DNA from: Seohaeicola_A nanhaiensis
Lineage (GTDB): Bacteria > Pseudomonadota > Alphaproteobacteria > Rhodobacterales > Rhodobacteraceae
Assembly: GCF_042654245.1 (NCBI RefSeq)
Contig: NZ_JBHSGI010000002.1
Location: 124,001-188,000 of the forward strand
Length of the DNA: 64,000 nt
Direction of reading: 5' to 3'
Shown here: positions 16,821 to 26,156 of the stretch, piece by piece
Layout of the letters: each line of letters begins with the position of its first letter
Position numbering within the stretch: position 1 is the first letter of the stretch
Position numbers and translations under genes: made by a program
Notes under the pieces: generated by a model
The model's input: only the letters and a program-made list of their open reading frames with translations
Databases searched by the model: none
What the model was told of the DNA's origin: nothing

Positions 16821-18065
16821 ATGCACGAAAGACGCCTGCCCGAGTGGCTCCGCCACCCCCCTGCCCCCAGCATCCAGGGGTTCGCCGTTCTTGCCGGGCT
16901 CGAGGCGGTGGTGCGCGGCATGCTCATCTCGGTGTTTCCGCTGATCATGTATCAGGCGCTTGGAGGCGCCAAGCTGGTCTCGGCGGCCTATTTCGCGGTC
17001 GGTCTGGTCTCCCTCTCATCCGGGCTGATGGTGCCCTGGCTGATCCGCTACGTGCCGCGCCGCTGGGTCTATACCTGCGGCGCGCTGTTCTATGTCCTCG
17101 GGGCGATCTTGGCGAGCTATGGCGGCTCCTTCGGCGCGATTGGTGGGCTGACCTCCAACACAGTGGCGACGGTGTCGACCTTCGTCTGCTTCAACGCCTA
17201 TGTGCTCGATCACGTCGCCCGCGTGCGGCTGGGCAAGATGGAAACCAGCCGGATGTTCTACAGCGCCATCGGCTGGACCTTCGGGCCGCTCACCGGCGTG
17301 ACGCTGTACAGCTGGTGGCATCCGGCGCCCTTCATCGTCTCGGCCTGCGCGGCGATGGTGATGCTGGCGGTGTTCTGGTACATGCGGCTGGGCAACGGAA
17401 AGCTCATCACCCGCGCGACCGCGCCACCGCCCAACCCTCTGGCCTTCCTCGGCCGGTTCTTCCGCCAGCCCCGTCTGGTCGCCGGCTGGCTGTTCGCGGT
17501 CATCCGCTCCTGCGGGTGGTGGGTCTATATCGTCTACCTGCCGATCTACGCGATCCAGTCCGGGCTCAGCCCGCAGCTGGGCGGCTGGGTCGCCTCGCTG
17601 ACCAATGCAAGCCTGTTCACCGCACCGCTGATGCTGCTCTGGGTCCGGCGCCGGCCGCTGCGCCAATCGGTGCTGACCGGTTTCGGAATCGCCGGCATCC
17701 TGTTCATCTCCGCCACCGTCTTCGCCGGGGTGCCGCCGCTGGCCGTGGCGCTGCTGGTGACCGCCTCGGTCTTCCTGATCCTGCTCGACATCTGCGGCGG
17801 CCTGCCCTTCCTTATGGCGGTGAAACCCTCGGAGCGGACCGAGATGTCCGCGATCTATTCCAGCTTCCGCGATGTCTCGGGCATCGCCACACCGGGCATG
17901 GCCTGGCTGGTGCTGCTGATCTTTCCGGTTTCGGGCATCTTCGCAGCGGGCGGCGTGGCCATGTTCATCGCCTTCGCCATCGCGACGCGCCTGCATCCCA
18001 GGCTGGGACAGGAACGCGCGCCGGCGCTGCCGCGCGCCGCACCGGCCGCGCAAGACGCCTTGTAA
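16821..18065 (+). CDS. Major facilitator superfamily transporter, 414 aa
   Basis: About 12 hydrophobic helices with the MFS two-halves layout, a charged central loop near residues 190-215 (LGNGKLITRATAPPPN) and a second half starting GWLFAVIRSCGWWVYIVYLPIYAIQ. No substrate signature was recognised. It lies directly after the EamA transporter with a 9-base gap, so the two are likely cotranscribed. Confidence 0.85.
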   Translation: MHERRLPEWLRHPPAPSIQGFAVLAGLEAVVRGMLISVFPLIMYQALGGAKLVSAAYFAVGLVSLSSGLMVPWLIRYVPRRWVYTCGALFYVLGAILASYGGSFGAIGGLTSNTVATVSTFVCFNAYVLDHVARVRLGKMETSRMFYSAIGWTFGPLTGVTLYSWWHPAPFIVSACAAMVMLAVFWYMRLGNGKLITRATAPPPNPLAFLGRFFRQPRLVAGWLFAVIRSCGWWVYIVYLPIYAIQSGLSPQLGGWVASLTNASLFTAPLMLLWVRRRPLRQSVLTGFGIAGILFISATVFAGVPPLAVALLVTASVFLILLDICGGLPFLMAVKPSERTEMSAIYSSFRDVSGIATPGMAWLVLLIFPVSGIFAAGGVAMFIAFAIATRLHPRLGQERAPALPRAAPAAQDAL

Positions 18066-18158
18066 GTCGGGCGTCAGTGACTAGAATAGAGCGCTGATAT
18101 CGAAATCGGAGCAGACGGGGGCGGCAACAGGGCCGCCGTCGGGGCGGAAAGGCAAAAC

Positions 18159-18773
18159 ATGTCCTGGACTGACGAGCGCGTGGAACTTCTGAAGAAGATG
18201 TGGAGCGACGGCCAGTCCGCCAGCCAGATCGCCAAGGAACTAGGCGGGGTGACACGCAATGCGGTCATCGGCAAGGTGCACCGGCTGGGCCTGTCGAACC
18301 GCACCAATGGCGCTCCGGTGCCGCCCGGCAAGACGGAAGAGATCAAGGAAAAGCCGGCTGCTGCTGCCGCCGCGCCCGCAGCAAAGACCGACGCCAAGGC
18401 CCGCCCCGCGCCCAAGGCCGAAGCGCCGCGCCCCGCTCCGGCGCAGCCGGCCGCCCAGGCCGCGCCCGAAACCAAGTCGGCTGTGCCCGCACGGCGCCAG
18501 ATCATTCCGGCCGGCCAGCCGCTGCCACCGCAGCCCTCGGCGAACGAGATCAGCCCCGAGGCGCTGGCCAAGGTGAACGAGATCGAGAAGCGCGCGAAGA
18601 AACTGACCCTGATGGAGCTGACCGAGCGCACCTGCAAATGGCCGGTGGGCGACCCGGCCACGCCCGATTTCTGGTTCTGTGGCCTGCCGGTGCAGGCCGG
18701 AAAGCCCTATTGCGACGCCCATGTCGGCGTTGCCTTCCAGCCCATGAGTGCGCGGCGCGACCGCAAGCGCTGA
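18159..18773 (+). CDS. gcrA: GcrA cell cycle regulator, 204 aa
   Basis: An alphaproteobacterial cell-cycle transcription factor that works with sigma70 at promoters carrying CcrM-methylated sites. The conserved N-terminus SWTDERVELLKKMWSDGQSASQIAKELGGVTRNAVIGKVHRLGL (residues 2-45) is the DNA-binding HTH. An Ala/Pro-rich linker follows. The C-terminal Cys/His part (ERTCKWPVGDP, FWFCGLP, GKPYCDAHVGVA) is the RNA-polymerase-interacting region. GGAAAGG precedes the ATG by 7 bases. Length is normal. Confidence 0.95.
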   Translation: MSWTDERVELLKKMWSDGQSASQIAKELGGVTRNAVIGKVHRLGLSNRTNGAPVPPGKTEEIKEKPAAAAAAPAAKTDAKARPAPKAEAPRPAPAQPAAQAAPETKSAVPARRQIIPAGQPLPPQPSANEISPEALAKVNEIEKRAKKLTLMELTERTCKWPVGDPATPDFWFCGLPVQAGKPYCDAHVGVAFQPMSARRDRKR

Positions 18774-18792
18774 TCGGGGTGGCTCCGCCCGG

Positions 18793-18848
18793 GCGGGGGG
18801 CCTTGCCCCCCGCACCCCCCAGGATATTTGCAGCAAGAGGAAGAGCAG
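18793..18848 (+). terminator. Hairpin downstream of gcrA (dispersed repeat copy B)
   Basis: GCGGGGGG at 18793-18800 and CCCCCCGC at 18806-18813 form an 8-bp GC stem. It is followed by AGGATATTTGCAGCAAGAGG (18821-18840). The same hairpin-plus-tail layout occurs at 13715-13765 and inverted at 39229-39302. It probably ends gcrA transcription or acts as an RNA-stabilising element; there is no long U-run. Confidence 0.55.
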
Positions 18849-18854
18849 ACCGCG

Positions 18855-19373
18855 TCATCGCAACGGCGCGGCCGGGGTGAAATCGGGTATCGCGCTGTCC
18901 GACGCCTGGACCGTTTCGATTGCGGGCCAGTTGCCCTCGGCCCGCGATATGTTGCCCGGAATGTCCTCTTCCCAGAACCCGGCCACGGTTCTCGTGATGT
19001 TGAGATACAGGCGGTCGTCGACGATCCGCCAGAGCGCCGGGTTGCCCGGAACCTTGCCACCCTTCGCAACGCCATAGGCACAGTGGCCATCGAACTGTGG
19101 CGCGTAGCGTTCAGGATCCGCCAGGAAGGCGGCGCGGTTCTCGGGCGTCGCGAAGGCGAAGGTGGCTCCGTTCCAGCGGGCGGTGATGTCGGCGCGCCCG
19201 GGCACCGGGGCTGGCTGGTCCCCGCCCACCGTCCCTTGCGGCAGCGCACGGTAGGCGACAACGTCGTAGCCCGAGACCGCAAAGCCGGTGCCATCGACAT
19301 ATTGCTCGCCCGCCAGCGCCGGGCTGGCGAGGATGACGAGCACGCTCAGGATCTTCAGGATATCTGTCTTCAT
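18855..19373 (-). CDS. Secreted YHS-domain protein, 172 aa
   Basis: A signal peptide (ILKILSVLVILASPALA) is followed by AVSGYDVVAYRALPQG, then ITARWNGATFAFATPENRAAFLADPERYAPQFDGHCAYGVAKG. This matches the YHS-domain family, often found in metal-related proteins. A single Cys is in GHCAYG. Function is unknown; the family is frequent in roseobacters. Confidence 0.85.
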   Translation of the reverse strand: MKTDILKILSVLVILASPALAGEQYVDGTGFAVSGYDVVAYRALPQGTVGGDQPAPVPGRADITARWNGATFAFATPENRAAFLADPERYAPQFDGHCAYGVAKGGKVPGNPALWRIVDDRLYLNITRTVAGFWEEDIPGNISRAEGNWPAIETVQASDSAIPDFTPAAPLR

Positions 19374-19496
19374 GGCTGTCTCCCGAAACGCGGCGGCGGC
19401 GCGCCACGCGCTGCCGTCAGCATACAGGCGGGCAGCCTTGCGCGAAGGGCCGCTCGCGCAGCTGTGACGGCCAAGGCAGTCGGCGTGAAGCGTGTT

Positions 19497-20288
19497 TCAG
19501 CGCAGGATCGGCGGGCGCGCGGGATCGCTGCCCGGCGCGGCGCGCCGCGTCTGCGCAGTGGCTTGCTGCGGCAGGTCAAAGCGCAACCCGGCGCGGTCGA
19601 GCCGCAGGGCCATCGGATCGGTCCCCGCGAAGAAGGCCACGTCCAGCGCGCCGGCCTCGATTCCCGAGAAGGTCAGCGCCTCGGCCACCGCCTGCGCCAG
19701 CGCCGACTCTGCGCCCGGCTCCGCATCGGTGAAGGCCAGCAGATGCCCCTTGCCGCCCCCGGCATAGGTGACCCCCACGAGATGCGCCGCCTGCGCCATC
19801 CCGCCGGCGGCGGCGAGCTTGGCGTCGAGCGCGCCCAGCAGCGCCTCGGGCAATCCCCTGGGGGGCGCCACTTCGGCGATCTGCTCCTGCGCTTCGTCCG
19901 GGGCGCCAGCCAGCGTCTCGACCAGCCAGGCCACCGCTTCGGCCGGGAGCAGGATCGACGACGGCGCGACCTCGAGGTTCAGGCCCAGTCCCAGCCCCTG
20001 TTCGGCGAGCAACCGCGCCAGGGCGCGCCCCGACAGGCCGGCATAGGGCACACTGCGGCCGCCCGCAAAGGCCGAAAGGCGTTCCTCGCGATCGAAAGCT
20101 AGCACGAAGCGCCCGTCGGACAGTTCGAAGATCTCCGGGCTCAGCGTGTCGCCCAGCGCCTCCTCGGCCAGCATCAGGAACAGTTCGCCATCGGCCAGCC
20201 GCTCGTAGAACCGCAGGCGGGCCTGCGCGTCCTCCGGCGCAGCCTCCATCGCCGCATGGGCGGAGTCGAGCAGGGTCGTCTCGGTCAC
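19497..20288 (-). CDS. SseB-domain protein, 263 aa
   Basis: An SseB N-terminal-like domain: LDSAHAAMEAAPEDAQARLRFYERLADGELFLML, then GRFVLAFDREERLSAFAGG and VPYAGLSGRALARLLAEQGLGLGLNL. The family was named from enhanced serine sensitivity; its biochemical role is unknown. The GTG at 20288 overlaps the stop of the upstream glycosylase gene (GTGA), so it is chosen over longer frames. Confidence 0.8.
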   Translation of the reverse strand: MTETTLLDSAHAAMEAAPEDAQARLRFYERLADGELFLMLAEEALGDTLSPEIFELSDGRFVLAFDREERLSAFAGGRSVPYAGLSGRALARLLAEQGLGLGLNLEVAPSSILLPAEAVAWLVETLAGAPDEAQEQIAEVAPPRGLPEALLGALDAKLAAAGGMAQAAHLVGVTYAGGGKGHLLAFTDAEPGAESALAQAVAEALTFSGIEAGALDVAFFAGTDPMALRLDRAGLRFDLPQQATAQTRRAAPGSDPARPPILR

Positions 20289-20869
20289 GTCAGCACCTCG
20301 CGTACCCGCGCCCGCAATGCCGGCAGCAGGTCGGTTTCGAACCAGGGGTTCTTGCGGATCCATCCGGTATTGCGCCACGAGGGATGGGGCAAGGGAAAGA
20401 TCGCGGGCGCATGATCGCGCCAGGCCGAAACGGTGGCCGTCACCGGTGCCCGGGAGCCGAGATGCCAGCGATGGGCGTGACCGCCCACCAGCACGACCAG
20501 ATCCATCGGCCCCATCGCCTCCATCACCTGTAAATGCCAGGTCTGCGCGCAGACCGGCGGGGGCGGCAGGTCCGAGCCATGCGCATCATAGCCGGGGAAA
20601 CAGAAGGCCATCGGCACCACGGCCACCCGGTCGAGATCATAGAAGACGTCCTCGCCGATCCCCAACCAGTCGCGCAACCGGTCCCCCGAGGGATCGGTGA
20701 ACGGCCGTCCCGAGGCATGGACCCGCGCACCCGGCGCCTGCCCCGCGATCAGCACCCGCGCGCCGGGCCGGAACCAGGGCACCGGGCGCGGCGCGTGGCC
20801 CGTCGCGGTCGCGGCAAAGCGCGGCGCGCAGAGGCGGCAGGCGCGGATGCGCGCCGGAAGGTCGTTCAT
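20285..20869 (-). CDS. Uracil-DNA glycosylase family protein, 194 aa
   Basis: A member of the small uracil-DNA glycosylase family. RIRACRLCAPRF starts the fold, GQAPGARVHASGRPFTDPSG (about residues 43-62) is motif 1, and LPHPSWRNTGW (about residues 159-169) is motif 2 with the catalytic His. The motif-1 variant resembles the class annotated simply as UDG family. Only one Cys pair (CRLC) is visible near the N-terminus, so a four-Cys iron-sulfur cluster of families 4/5 is not evident. It is translationally coupled to the SseB gene. Confidence 0.82.
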   Translation of the reverse strand: MNDLPARIRACRLCAPRFAATATGHAPRPVPWFRPGARVLIAGQAPGARVHASGRPFTDPSGDRLRDWLGIGEDVFYDLDRVAVVPMAFCFPGYDAHGSDLPPPPVCAQTWHLQVMEAMGPMDLVVLVGGHAHRWHLGSRAPVTATVSAWRDHAPAIFPLPHPSWRNTGWIRKNPWFETDLLPALRARVREVLT

Positions 20870-20882
20870 GGCTGCAGCCCGT

Positions 20883-21584
20883 TCAACGAAGCGAGGTCAG
20901 CCTGTCGAGATAGAGTTGCAGCATAACCCGTCCATATTTGCTGTTCATGTGTTTCCGGTCCGAGAGCAAATTCTCGAAATCGACCTTCGTGGCGTCGGGC
21001 GCGATTCCCAACGCGCCTTCGTTGTAGATGGGGTCGGTTTTGGTCCCGTTCACTATGGTTGAATTGGGCTGCCGCACCAAGGCCGCATTCATTTCCGCCA
21101 GTCTCGCTTCGAGCACCGCGGCGTCCTGGTCCACTATGGGATGAACGTTTCGCGAACGCACCTCCACCGCAGCGGTCAGCGGCGAGGTTCCGACTGCCAC
21201 CGGCGCCTTGGTGACGCGGCGCAGCTCGCTCAGGATGGACCAGTTGGCCGTGTTCGTGATGCTGTCGGAAATGACGCAGTCATAACACGCCCGCGACACG
21301 CCCTCCGTGCGTTCGGGCAACAGCGGATGCAGGCCCAGACCATGCATGATGAAAGCGTCATAGCGCGGGATGTCCACCGAATTCCCCACCGTTTCCGGGT
21401 AGGTTCTCAGCAGGTCGTCCGGATTCGGTATCTCCAGCCTGTCGCCATTCACCCGCGCGAAGCGCATGTGCTGGCCTCTCATCGCGAAGAAGTGCAGTTC
21501 GACGTCACTTCGCTCGGACTGCATGGCGTCCCAGGCAGACTTGAGGGCTCCGGCATGGCTGTTGCCCAGAATACAGATCAGCAT
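20883..21584 (-). CDS. SGNH-hydrolase-like protein paired with GSCFA, 233 aa
   Basis: It begins MLICILGNSHAGALKSAW, where GNSHAG is a plausible block I of the SGNH fold; HMNSKYGRVMLQLYL near the C-terminus could supply the last His. It starts one base after the stop of the GSCFA gene, so it is cotranscribed. The pairing suggests an esterase or acyltransferase acting on a surface glycan, near capsule genes. This is inference; the family match is weak. Confidence 0.6.
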   Translation of the reverse strand: MLICILGNSHAGALKSAWDAMQSERSDVELHFFAMRGQHMRFARVNGDRLEIPNPDDLLRTYPETVGNSVDIPRYDAFIMHGLGLHPLLPERTEGVSRACYDCVISDSITNTANWSILSELRRVTKAPVAVGTSPLTAAVEVRSRNVHPIVDQDAAVLEARLAEMNAALVRQPNSTIVNGTKTDPIYNEGALGIAPDATKVDFENLLSDRKHMNSKYGRVMLQLYLDRLTSLR

Positions 21585-21585
21585 G

Positions 21586-22638
21586 TCAGCCGAAGGCCCC
21601 CAGCAAGGCCTCTTCGCAGACCAGATCCTCGTCCGACGCGGCCTTGGATTTTTCTCGGCGCTCCAGCACCTTGGGTTTTCCGAATTTGGCGAACATGCCC
21701 TCGAAGAAATGGTCCATGACCAGCGACACGCCGCGCGCGTTGACCTCGCGCTGGTTCGGCTCGAAGAAGGTGCCGCGGAACACCGGGCTGTTGATGATCT
21801 CGTAGGACGGGAAATAGGCCACGTCCTTCATCGTGCTTTCCACCAGATCGGCAACCGCCCGCAGGATCGACTTCGATCCGCTGCTGGCCACCAGCACATG
21901 CTTGCCCGACATGGTCGCGGTCAGCGGAACAGGCGAGACGGTGAGGATAATCTTGAGACCGGGGTTCATCTCCCGTGCCAGACGGATTGCCGAGCGCAGA
22001 TTGCGCTGGATGTCCGGGAAAGCCTGGTTCTCGAACTGATGGGCCTCGGGATCGAAGGTGCCGGCGACGGTGCCGGGACACATCGGGTATTCATATCCGG
22101 CCTTGGCGTTCTTCCAGCTTTCGGTCAGCCCCAGGGTGAACACGAAGACATCCGCCTCGCGAATGCTGTCGCCGAAACACTGGACGGTGTGGCGCTGCGA
22201 GGCGCGCAGTTCCTCGACGCTCTCGAATCCGTCGGGTTCGATTCGCGGACGGAACGGGTCGTAGAACCGGCCGTCCTTTTCCCAGATTTCCTCGGGAATT
22301 TCTTCCTTGCCCGCCGCCCAGTTCATCCACTGCAACAACAGCGAGGTGGTATAGATATTTCCCGTGCGCGAGGAAAAGATGTCATAGTTGAATCGCTTGG
22401 CATTCGCCTCGCTCAGCCGCTCTGGCGCGGTTTCGGTGCGCAGCCAGCTGTAGCCGCGGGCCGCCAGCGCCCGGCCGAAATGCTGTGCAAAGCAAGACCC
22501 GTAGGCCGCCACCTTGTGGCGCGGCAAGAGGTTGAAGCGGGGCTGGTGCAGGCCCGAGATGTCGAACATGTTCCGGCTGGCGACGGCCGACTTCCAGAAC
22601 GCCTCGGGCGCCAGCGACTGATACGGATTGTCTGTCAA
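21586..22638 (-). CDS. GSCFA-domain protein, 350 aa
   Basis: HKVAAYGSCFAQHFGRAL (about residues 40-57) contains the family-defining GSCFA motif, followed by ERLSEANAKRFNYDIFSSRTGNIYTT and FVFTLGLTESW, with PVPLTATMSGKHVLVAS later. GSCFA proteins are SGNH-like and are proposed to act in polysaccharide modification or cell-surface assembly. No ATG exists near the fold start; a TTG at 22638 with AGGAA 7 bases upstream is the best start. The longer frame upstream is low-complexity read-through. Confidence 0.85.
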   Translation of the reverse strand: MTDNPYQSLAPEAFWKSAVASRNMFDISGLHQPRFNLLPRHKVAAYGSCFAQHFGRALAARGYSWLRTETAPERLSEANAKRFNYDIFSSRTGNIYTTSLLLQWMNWAAGKEEIPEEIWEKDGRFYDPFRPRIEPDGFESVEELRASQRHTVQCFGDSIREADVFVFTLGLTESWKNAKAGYEYPMCPGTVAGTFDPEAHQFENQAFPDIQRNLRSAIRLAREMNPGLKIILTVSPVPLTATMSGKHVLVASSGSKSILRAVADLVESTMKDVAYFPSYEIINSPVFRGTFFEPNQREVNARGVSLVMDHFFEGMFAKFGKPKVLERREKSKAASDEDLVCEEALLGAFG

Positions 22639-22755
22639 GACAGAGTTCCTTCCAATTGAACTCGGGCAATTATGCCGCAAGATTGGAATGCAACCCTGGC
22701 AAGTGCAACTGACAATCGACAGGCGCCCTGCCGGGGGCACGACTGCGCCCCGGAT

Positions 22756-22785
22756 TTGGACAATTGTTTCGGAATCGGACATAAT
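22756..22785 (+). promoter_or_regulatory. Candidate promoter of the capsule operon
   Basis: TTGGAC at 22756-22761 and CATAAT at 22780-22785 with an 18-base spacer lie in the 229-base divergent region between the GSCFA gene and the kpsT-like gene. Transcription would begin about 75 bases before the ATG at 22868. This is a pattern match only. Confidence 0.45.
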
Positions 22786-22867
22786 ATCGCCCAACTCGTT
22801 TTCCACATTGGGTTAACGAGGTTCTGATCGTATCCTGTAAGACAGGCAGAACGCAGGATCGAACACC

Positions 22868-23572
22868 ATGCTTGGAAAGCCCGTGTCGCGAAGCCAGACG
22901 AAAGTGATGCCCGGGCTCGAGTTCTCGAACGTCAGCAAGTCGTTCTGGACCGGGAAACAGCGCAAGGTGATCCTTGACCGGGTCAGCTTTCGCGTCGAAC
23001 TGGGTCGCAGCATGGGCATCCTCGCCCCCAACGGCACCGGCAAGACGACGCTGATCAACATGATGGCCGGCCTCGAAAAGCCGGACGAGGGCGAAATCCG
23101 GCGCTCGTGCAACATCTCCTTCCCCCTGGGTTTCATGGGAGGCGTGGTCTCCAAGGTGTCGGCGATGGAGAACTGCCGATACATCGCCAAGCTCTATGGC
23201 CTCGACCCGGACTACATCGAAAGCTACTGCCGCTGGCTCTGCGGACTGGGGGAATACTTCGACCAGCCGCTCGGCACCTATTCGGCCGGCATGCGCGCGC
23301 GCTTTACCTTCTCCTTGATGCTGGCGCTGGAATTCGACATCTATCTGATCGACGAGGGGATGCCCGGCACCACCGACGTGGAATTCAACAAGAAGGCAGG
23401 CGCGATCCTGCAGGAGAGGCTGGAAACGACCACCATCATCATGGTGTCGCACCAGGCCCGCACATTGGAAAAATTTGTTCGCTCGGCCGCCGTGCTGCTC
23501 AAAGGCCAGCTATACATGTTCGACACCTTGGAAGAAGCGAAACAGCTCTATGACTACGAAACCCAAGGCTAG
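22868..23572 (+). CDS. Capsule-export ABC ATPase (KpsT-like), 234 aa
   Basis: The nucleotide-binding subunit of an ABC-2 type polysaccharide exporter. Walker A reads APNGTGKTT (about residues 54-62), the signature is YSAGMRAR (about residue 140), and Walker B IYLIDEG. The KpsT-type EGMPGTTD segment follows, and SHQARTLEKF holds the switch His. The first Walker A Gly is replaced by Ala, a mild change. It overlaps the KpsE-like gene by 23 bases. No KpsM-type permease is found in the window. Confidence 0.85.
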   Translation: MLGKPVSRSQTKVMPGLEFSNVSKSFWTGKQRKVILDRVSFRVELGRSMGILAPNGTGKTTLINMMAGLEKPDEGEIRRSCNISFPLGFMGGVVSKVSAMENCRYIAKLYGLDPDYIESYCRWLCGLGEYFDQPLGTYSAGMRARFTFSLMLALEFDIYLIDEGMPGTTDVEFNKKAGAILQERLETTTIIMVSHQARTLEKFVRSAAVLLKGQLYMFDTLEEAKQLYDYETQG

Positions 23573-25295
23573 AAAATTCCGCGTGCGGCGCACTCTGCCG
23601 CCCGGATCCTCGGCGGCCGTCGCACCCGATCTGACGGCCGAGAACGACGATACCGGCGCCGAGGCACGCACGCCGCCCGTGGCGCGCCCGGTTCCCGGGC
23701 CCGAGGCCGGGGCGCGGGCGACCGATGCACCGCCCGACGACACAGAAGACGACGCGCGACCCCGCGACGGCGACATCGGCTCGGCCAGCGAGGCGGCGGC
23801 CGAGACCGACATCGAGGCAATCCGCCGCGAGGGGCTGACCGGCCGCCAGCTGCGCATGGCGCGGCGCGTGGCGCAGAAATACAACCTGCCCGCGACCTCG
23901 GATTTCGAGGCGGTGCGCCTGCTGCGCGAACGCGGCATCGACCCCTTCGCGCGCTCGAACATGCTTGAACTCGTGGTGCCCCAGGGCGGCGCCGATCCCG
24001 GAACCGGCGCGCCCGACGCCTTCGCCGCCGTCTCGGCAGCCGCCGGACAGCTGCAGGTCTCGAACCGCCGCGACGGCCTGCCCCAGACCGCGCCGCAAAC
24101 CAATCCCTATCTCCCCAGCCCGGCGCCCGAACTGAGCCCCTCCCAGCGGCGCGAGCGGGACATCAGCGCGATCCAGCGCGACATCATGCTGCGCCGGCGC
24201 AAGCGGCTGATGCTGTTGCTCACCCGGCTGGCCTTTTTCGTGTTGCTGCCGACGCTGATCTGCGGCTGGTATTTCTACCGCGTCGCTACGCCGATGTATT
24301 CGTCCAAGTCGGAATTCCTGATCATCCAGGCTGACAACATGGGTGGTGCCGGCATCGGCGGGCTGCTCAGTGGCACCCAGTTTGCGACCAGCCAGGACTC
24401 CATCGCCACCCAATCCTATCTCCAGTCCAAGGACGCGATGCTGCGGCTCGATTCCGAGGTCGGCTTCCGCTCGCATTTCTCGCAGCCCGAGATCGACCCG
24501 ATCCAGCGCCTTGCCCCGAACGCAAGCAACGAAGAGACCTACCGCACCTATTCGCGCAACGTGAAGATTGGCTACGACCCGACCGAGGGCGTGATCCGCA
24601 TGGAAGTGGTCGCCGCCGATCCCGAGGTCGCGCGCGAATTCTCGGCGAGGCTGATTTCATATGCCGAACAGCGCATCAATCATCTGTCCGAGCAGAAGCG
24701 TGCCGATCAGATGCGCGACGCCAAGCTGGGCTTTGCCGATGCTGAAAAGGCCCGCCGCGAAGCGCAGGAATCCCTGGTGAAGCTGCAGCAGCAGGGCGCC
24801 CTGCTCGACCCCGAAGGGGTGATCACCACGCTGCGCGGCCAGATCAACAACGTGGAAGTGCAGCTGCAGGATAAAGAGCTGCAGCTCGCCGCCCTGCTCG
24901 ACAACTCGCGTCCCAACCAGGCGCGCGTCGATGGCGCGCGCGCGGACGTGGAGCGCCTGCGCAGCTTGCTGGCCGACCTGAACGCCCGGATGATCGACGC
25001 CTCAAAAGGCGAAAACTCGCTGGCCGAGCTCAGCGTGCGCATCGAGATGGCCCGCGCCGACCTCGCCACGCGCGACCTCATGCTGCAATCGGCGCTGCAA
25101 CAGGTGGAACAGACCCGGATGGAGGCCAACCGCCAGGTGCGCTATCTGACCACCTCGGTGCAGCCGGTGGCCAGCCAGGAGGCCAGCTATCCCCGCAAGT
25201 TCGAGAATACGATCTTGGCCTTCCTCGTATTTTCGGGCATCTACCTTATGTTGTCGCTGACGGCTTCGATCCTTCGCGAACAGGTGACCTCGTAG
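23550..25295 (+). CDS. Capsule-export inner-membrane protein (KpsE/CtrB-like), 581 aa
   Basis: A polysaccharide co-polymerase/export protein of the KpsE/BexC type. Residues 1-200 form a Pro/Ala/acidic disordered region with an embedded helical segment (REGLTGRQLRMARRVAQKYNL). A membrane helix follows (LAFFVLLPTLICGWYFY, about residues 228-244), then a long periplasmic part with coiled coils (about residues 385-520), and a C-terminal membrane helix (ILAFLVFSGIYLMLSLTA). The ATG at 23550 overlaps the kpsT end. The N-terminal extension is typical for Rhodobacterales versions. kdsA follows after two bases. Confidence 0.85.
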   Translation: MTTKPKARKFRVRRTLPPGSSAAVAPDLTAENDDTGAEARTPPVARPVPGPEAGARATDAPPDDTEDDARPRDGDIGSASEAAAETDIEAIRREGLTGRQLRMARRVAQKYNLPATSDFEAVRLLRERGIDPFARSNMLELVVPQGGADPGTGAPDAFAAVSAAAGQLQVSNRRDGLPQTAPQTNPYLPSPAPELSPSQRRERDISAIQRDIMLRRRKRLMLLLTRLAFFVLLPTLICGWYFYRVATPMYSSKSEFLIIQADNMGGAGIGGLLSGTQFATSQDSIATQSYLQSKDAMLRLDSEVGFRSHFSQPEIDPIQRLAPNASNEETYRTYSRNVKIGYDPTEGVIRMEVVAADPEVAREFSARLISYAEQRINHLSEQKRADQMRDAKLGFADAEKARREAQESLVKLQQQGALLDPEGVITTLRGQINNVEVQLQDKELQLAALLDNSRPNQARVDGARADVERLRSLLADLNARMIDASKGENSLAELSVRIEMARADLATRDLMLQSALQQVEQTRMEANRQVRYLTTSVQPVASQEASYPRKFENTILAFLVFSGIYLMLSLTASILREQVTS

Positions 25296-25297
25296 TT

Positions 25298-26131
25298 ATG
25301 AAACATGTAGAAGTGGCCGGTCTGACGATCGGCAATGATCGCCCTATGACCATCATCGCCGGCCCTTGCCAGCTGGAGAGCGCGGATCACGCCCAGATGA
25401 TCGGCGGCCGGATGAAGGAAATCTGTGCCGCCCACGGCGCGCAGTATGTGTTCAAGGCCAGCTACGACAAGGCCAACCGCACCTCGCTCTCGGGCAAGCG
25501 CGGGCTCGGGATCGACGAAGGCCTCAAGGTGCTCGACGGTGTGTGCTCCAGCCTGGACGTTCCGGTGCTGACGGACGTGCACACAGAGGAACAGTGCGCC
25601 GTCGCCGGCGCGGTGGTGGATGTCCTCCAGATTCCGGCCTTCCTCTGCCGCCAGACCGATCTGCTGCTGGCCGCCGGGCGCACCGGCCGCGCGGTCAACG
25701 TCAAGAAGGGCCAGTGGCTCGCGCCTTGGGAAATGGGCAACATCGTCGACAAGATCGAAAGCACCGGCAACACCTCGATCCTGCTGACCGAGCGCGGCAC
25801 CTCCTTCGGTTACAACAACTGGGTCGTGGACATGCGCAGCCTGCCGCACATGGCCCAGACCGGCTATCCGGTGGTGATGGACGCCACCCACGCCGTCGCC
25901 TCCCCGGGCGGCAAGGGCACCTCCTCGGGCGGTGACCGCGCATTCGCGCCCGTCATGGCCCGCGCCGCCGCCGCCATCGGCGTTGCAGCGATCTTTATGG
26001 AAACCCACGAAGATCCCGACAATGCGCCGTCAGACGGCCCGAACATGATCTATCTCGACCACATGCCGCATCTGATCGAGACCCTGATGACACTGGACCG
26101 GATTGCCAAGGCTGATCCGATCCGCATTTAG
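25298..26131 (+). CDS. kdsA: 3-deoxy-8-phosphooctulonate synthase, 277 aa
   Basis: Condenses phosphoenolpyruvate and arabinose 5-phosphate to Kdo 8-phosphate, for lipopolysaccharide and Kdo-containing capsules. IIAGPCQLES (about residues 19-28), KASYDKANRTS, TDVHTEEQ and DATHAVASPGG are family motifs. The Cys in AGPC replaces the Asn of the metal-independent E. coli enzyme, placing this in the metal-dependent class. It begins two bases after the KpsE-like gene, indicating a surface-polysaccharide operon. Confidence 0.95.
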   Translation: MKHVEVAGLTIGNDRPMTIIAGPCQLESADHAQMIGGRMKEICAAHGAQYVFKASYDKANRTSLSGKRGLGIDEGLKVLDGVCSSLDVPVLTDVHTEEQCAVAGAVVDVLQIPAFLCRQTDLLLAAGRTGRAVNVKKGQWLAPWEMGNIVDKIESTGNTSILLTERGTSFGYNNWVVDMRSLPHMAQTGYPVVMDATHAVASPGGKGTSSGGDRAFAPVMARAAAAIGVAAIFMETHEDPDNAPSDGPNMIYLDHMPHLIETLMTLDRIAKADPIRI

Positions 26132-26156
26132 ACCCTGTGACAAGAGAACATTGACG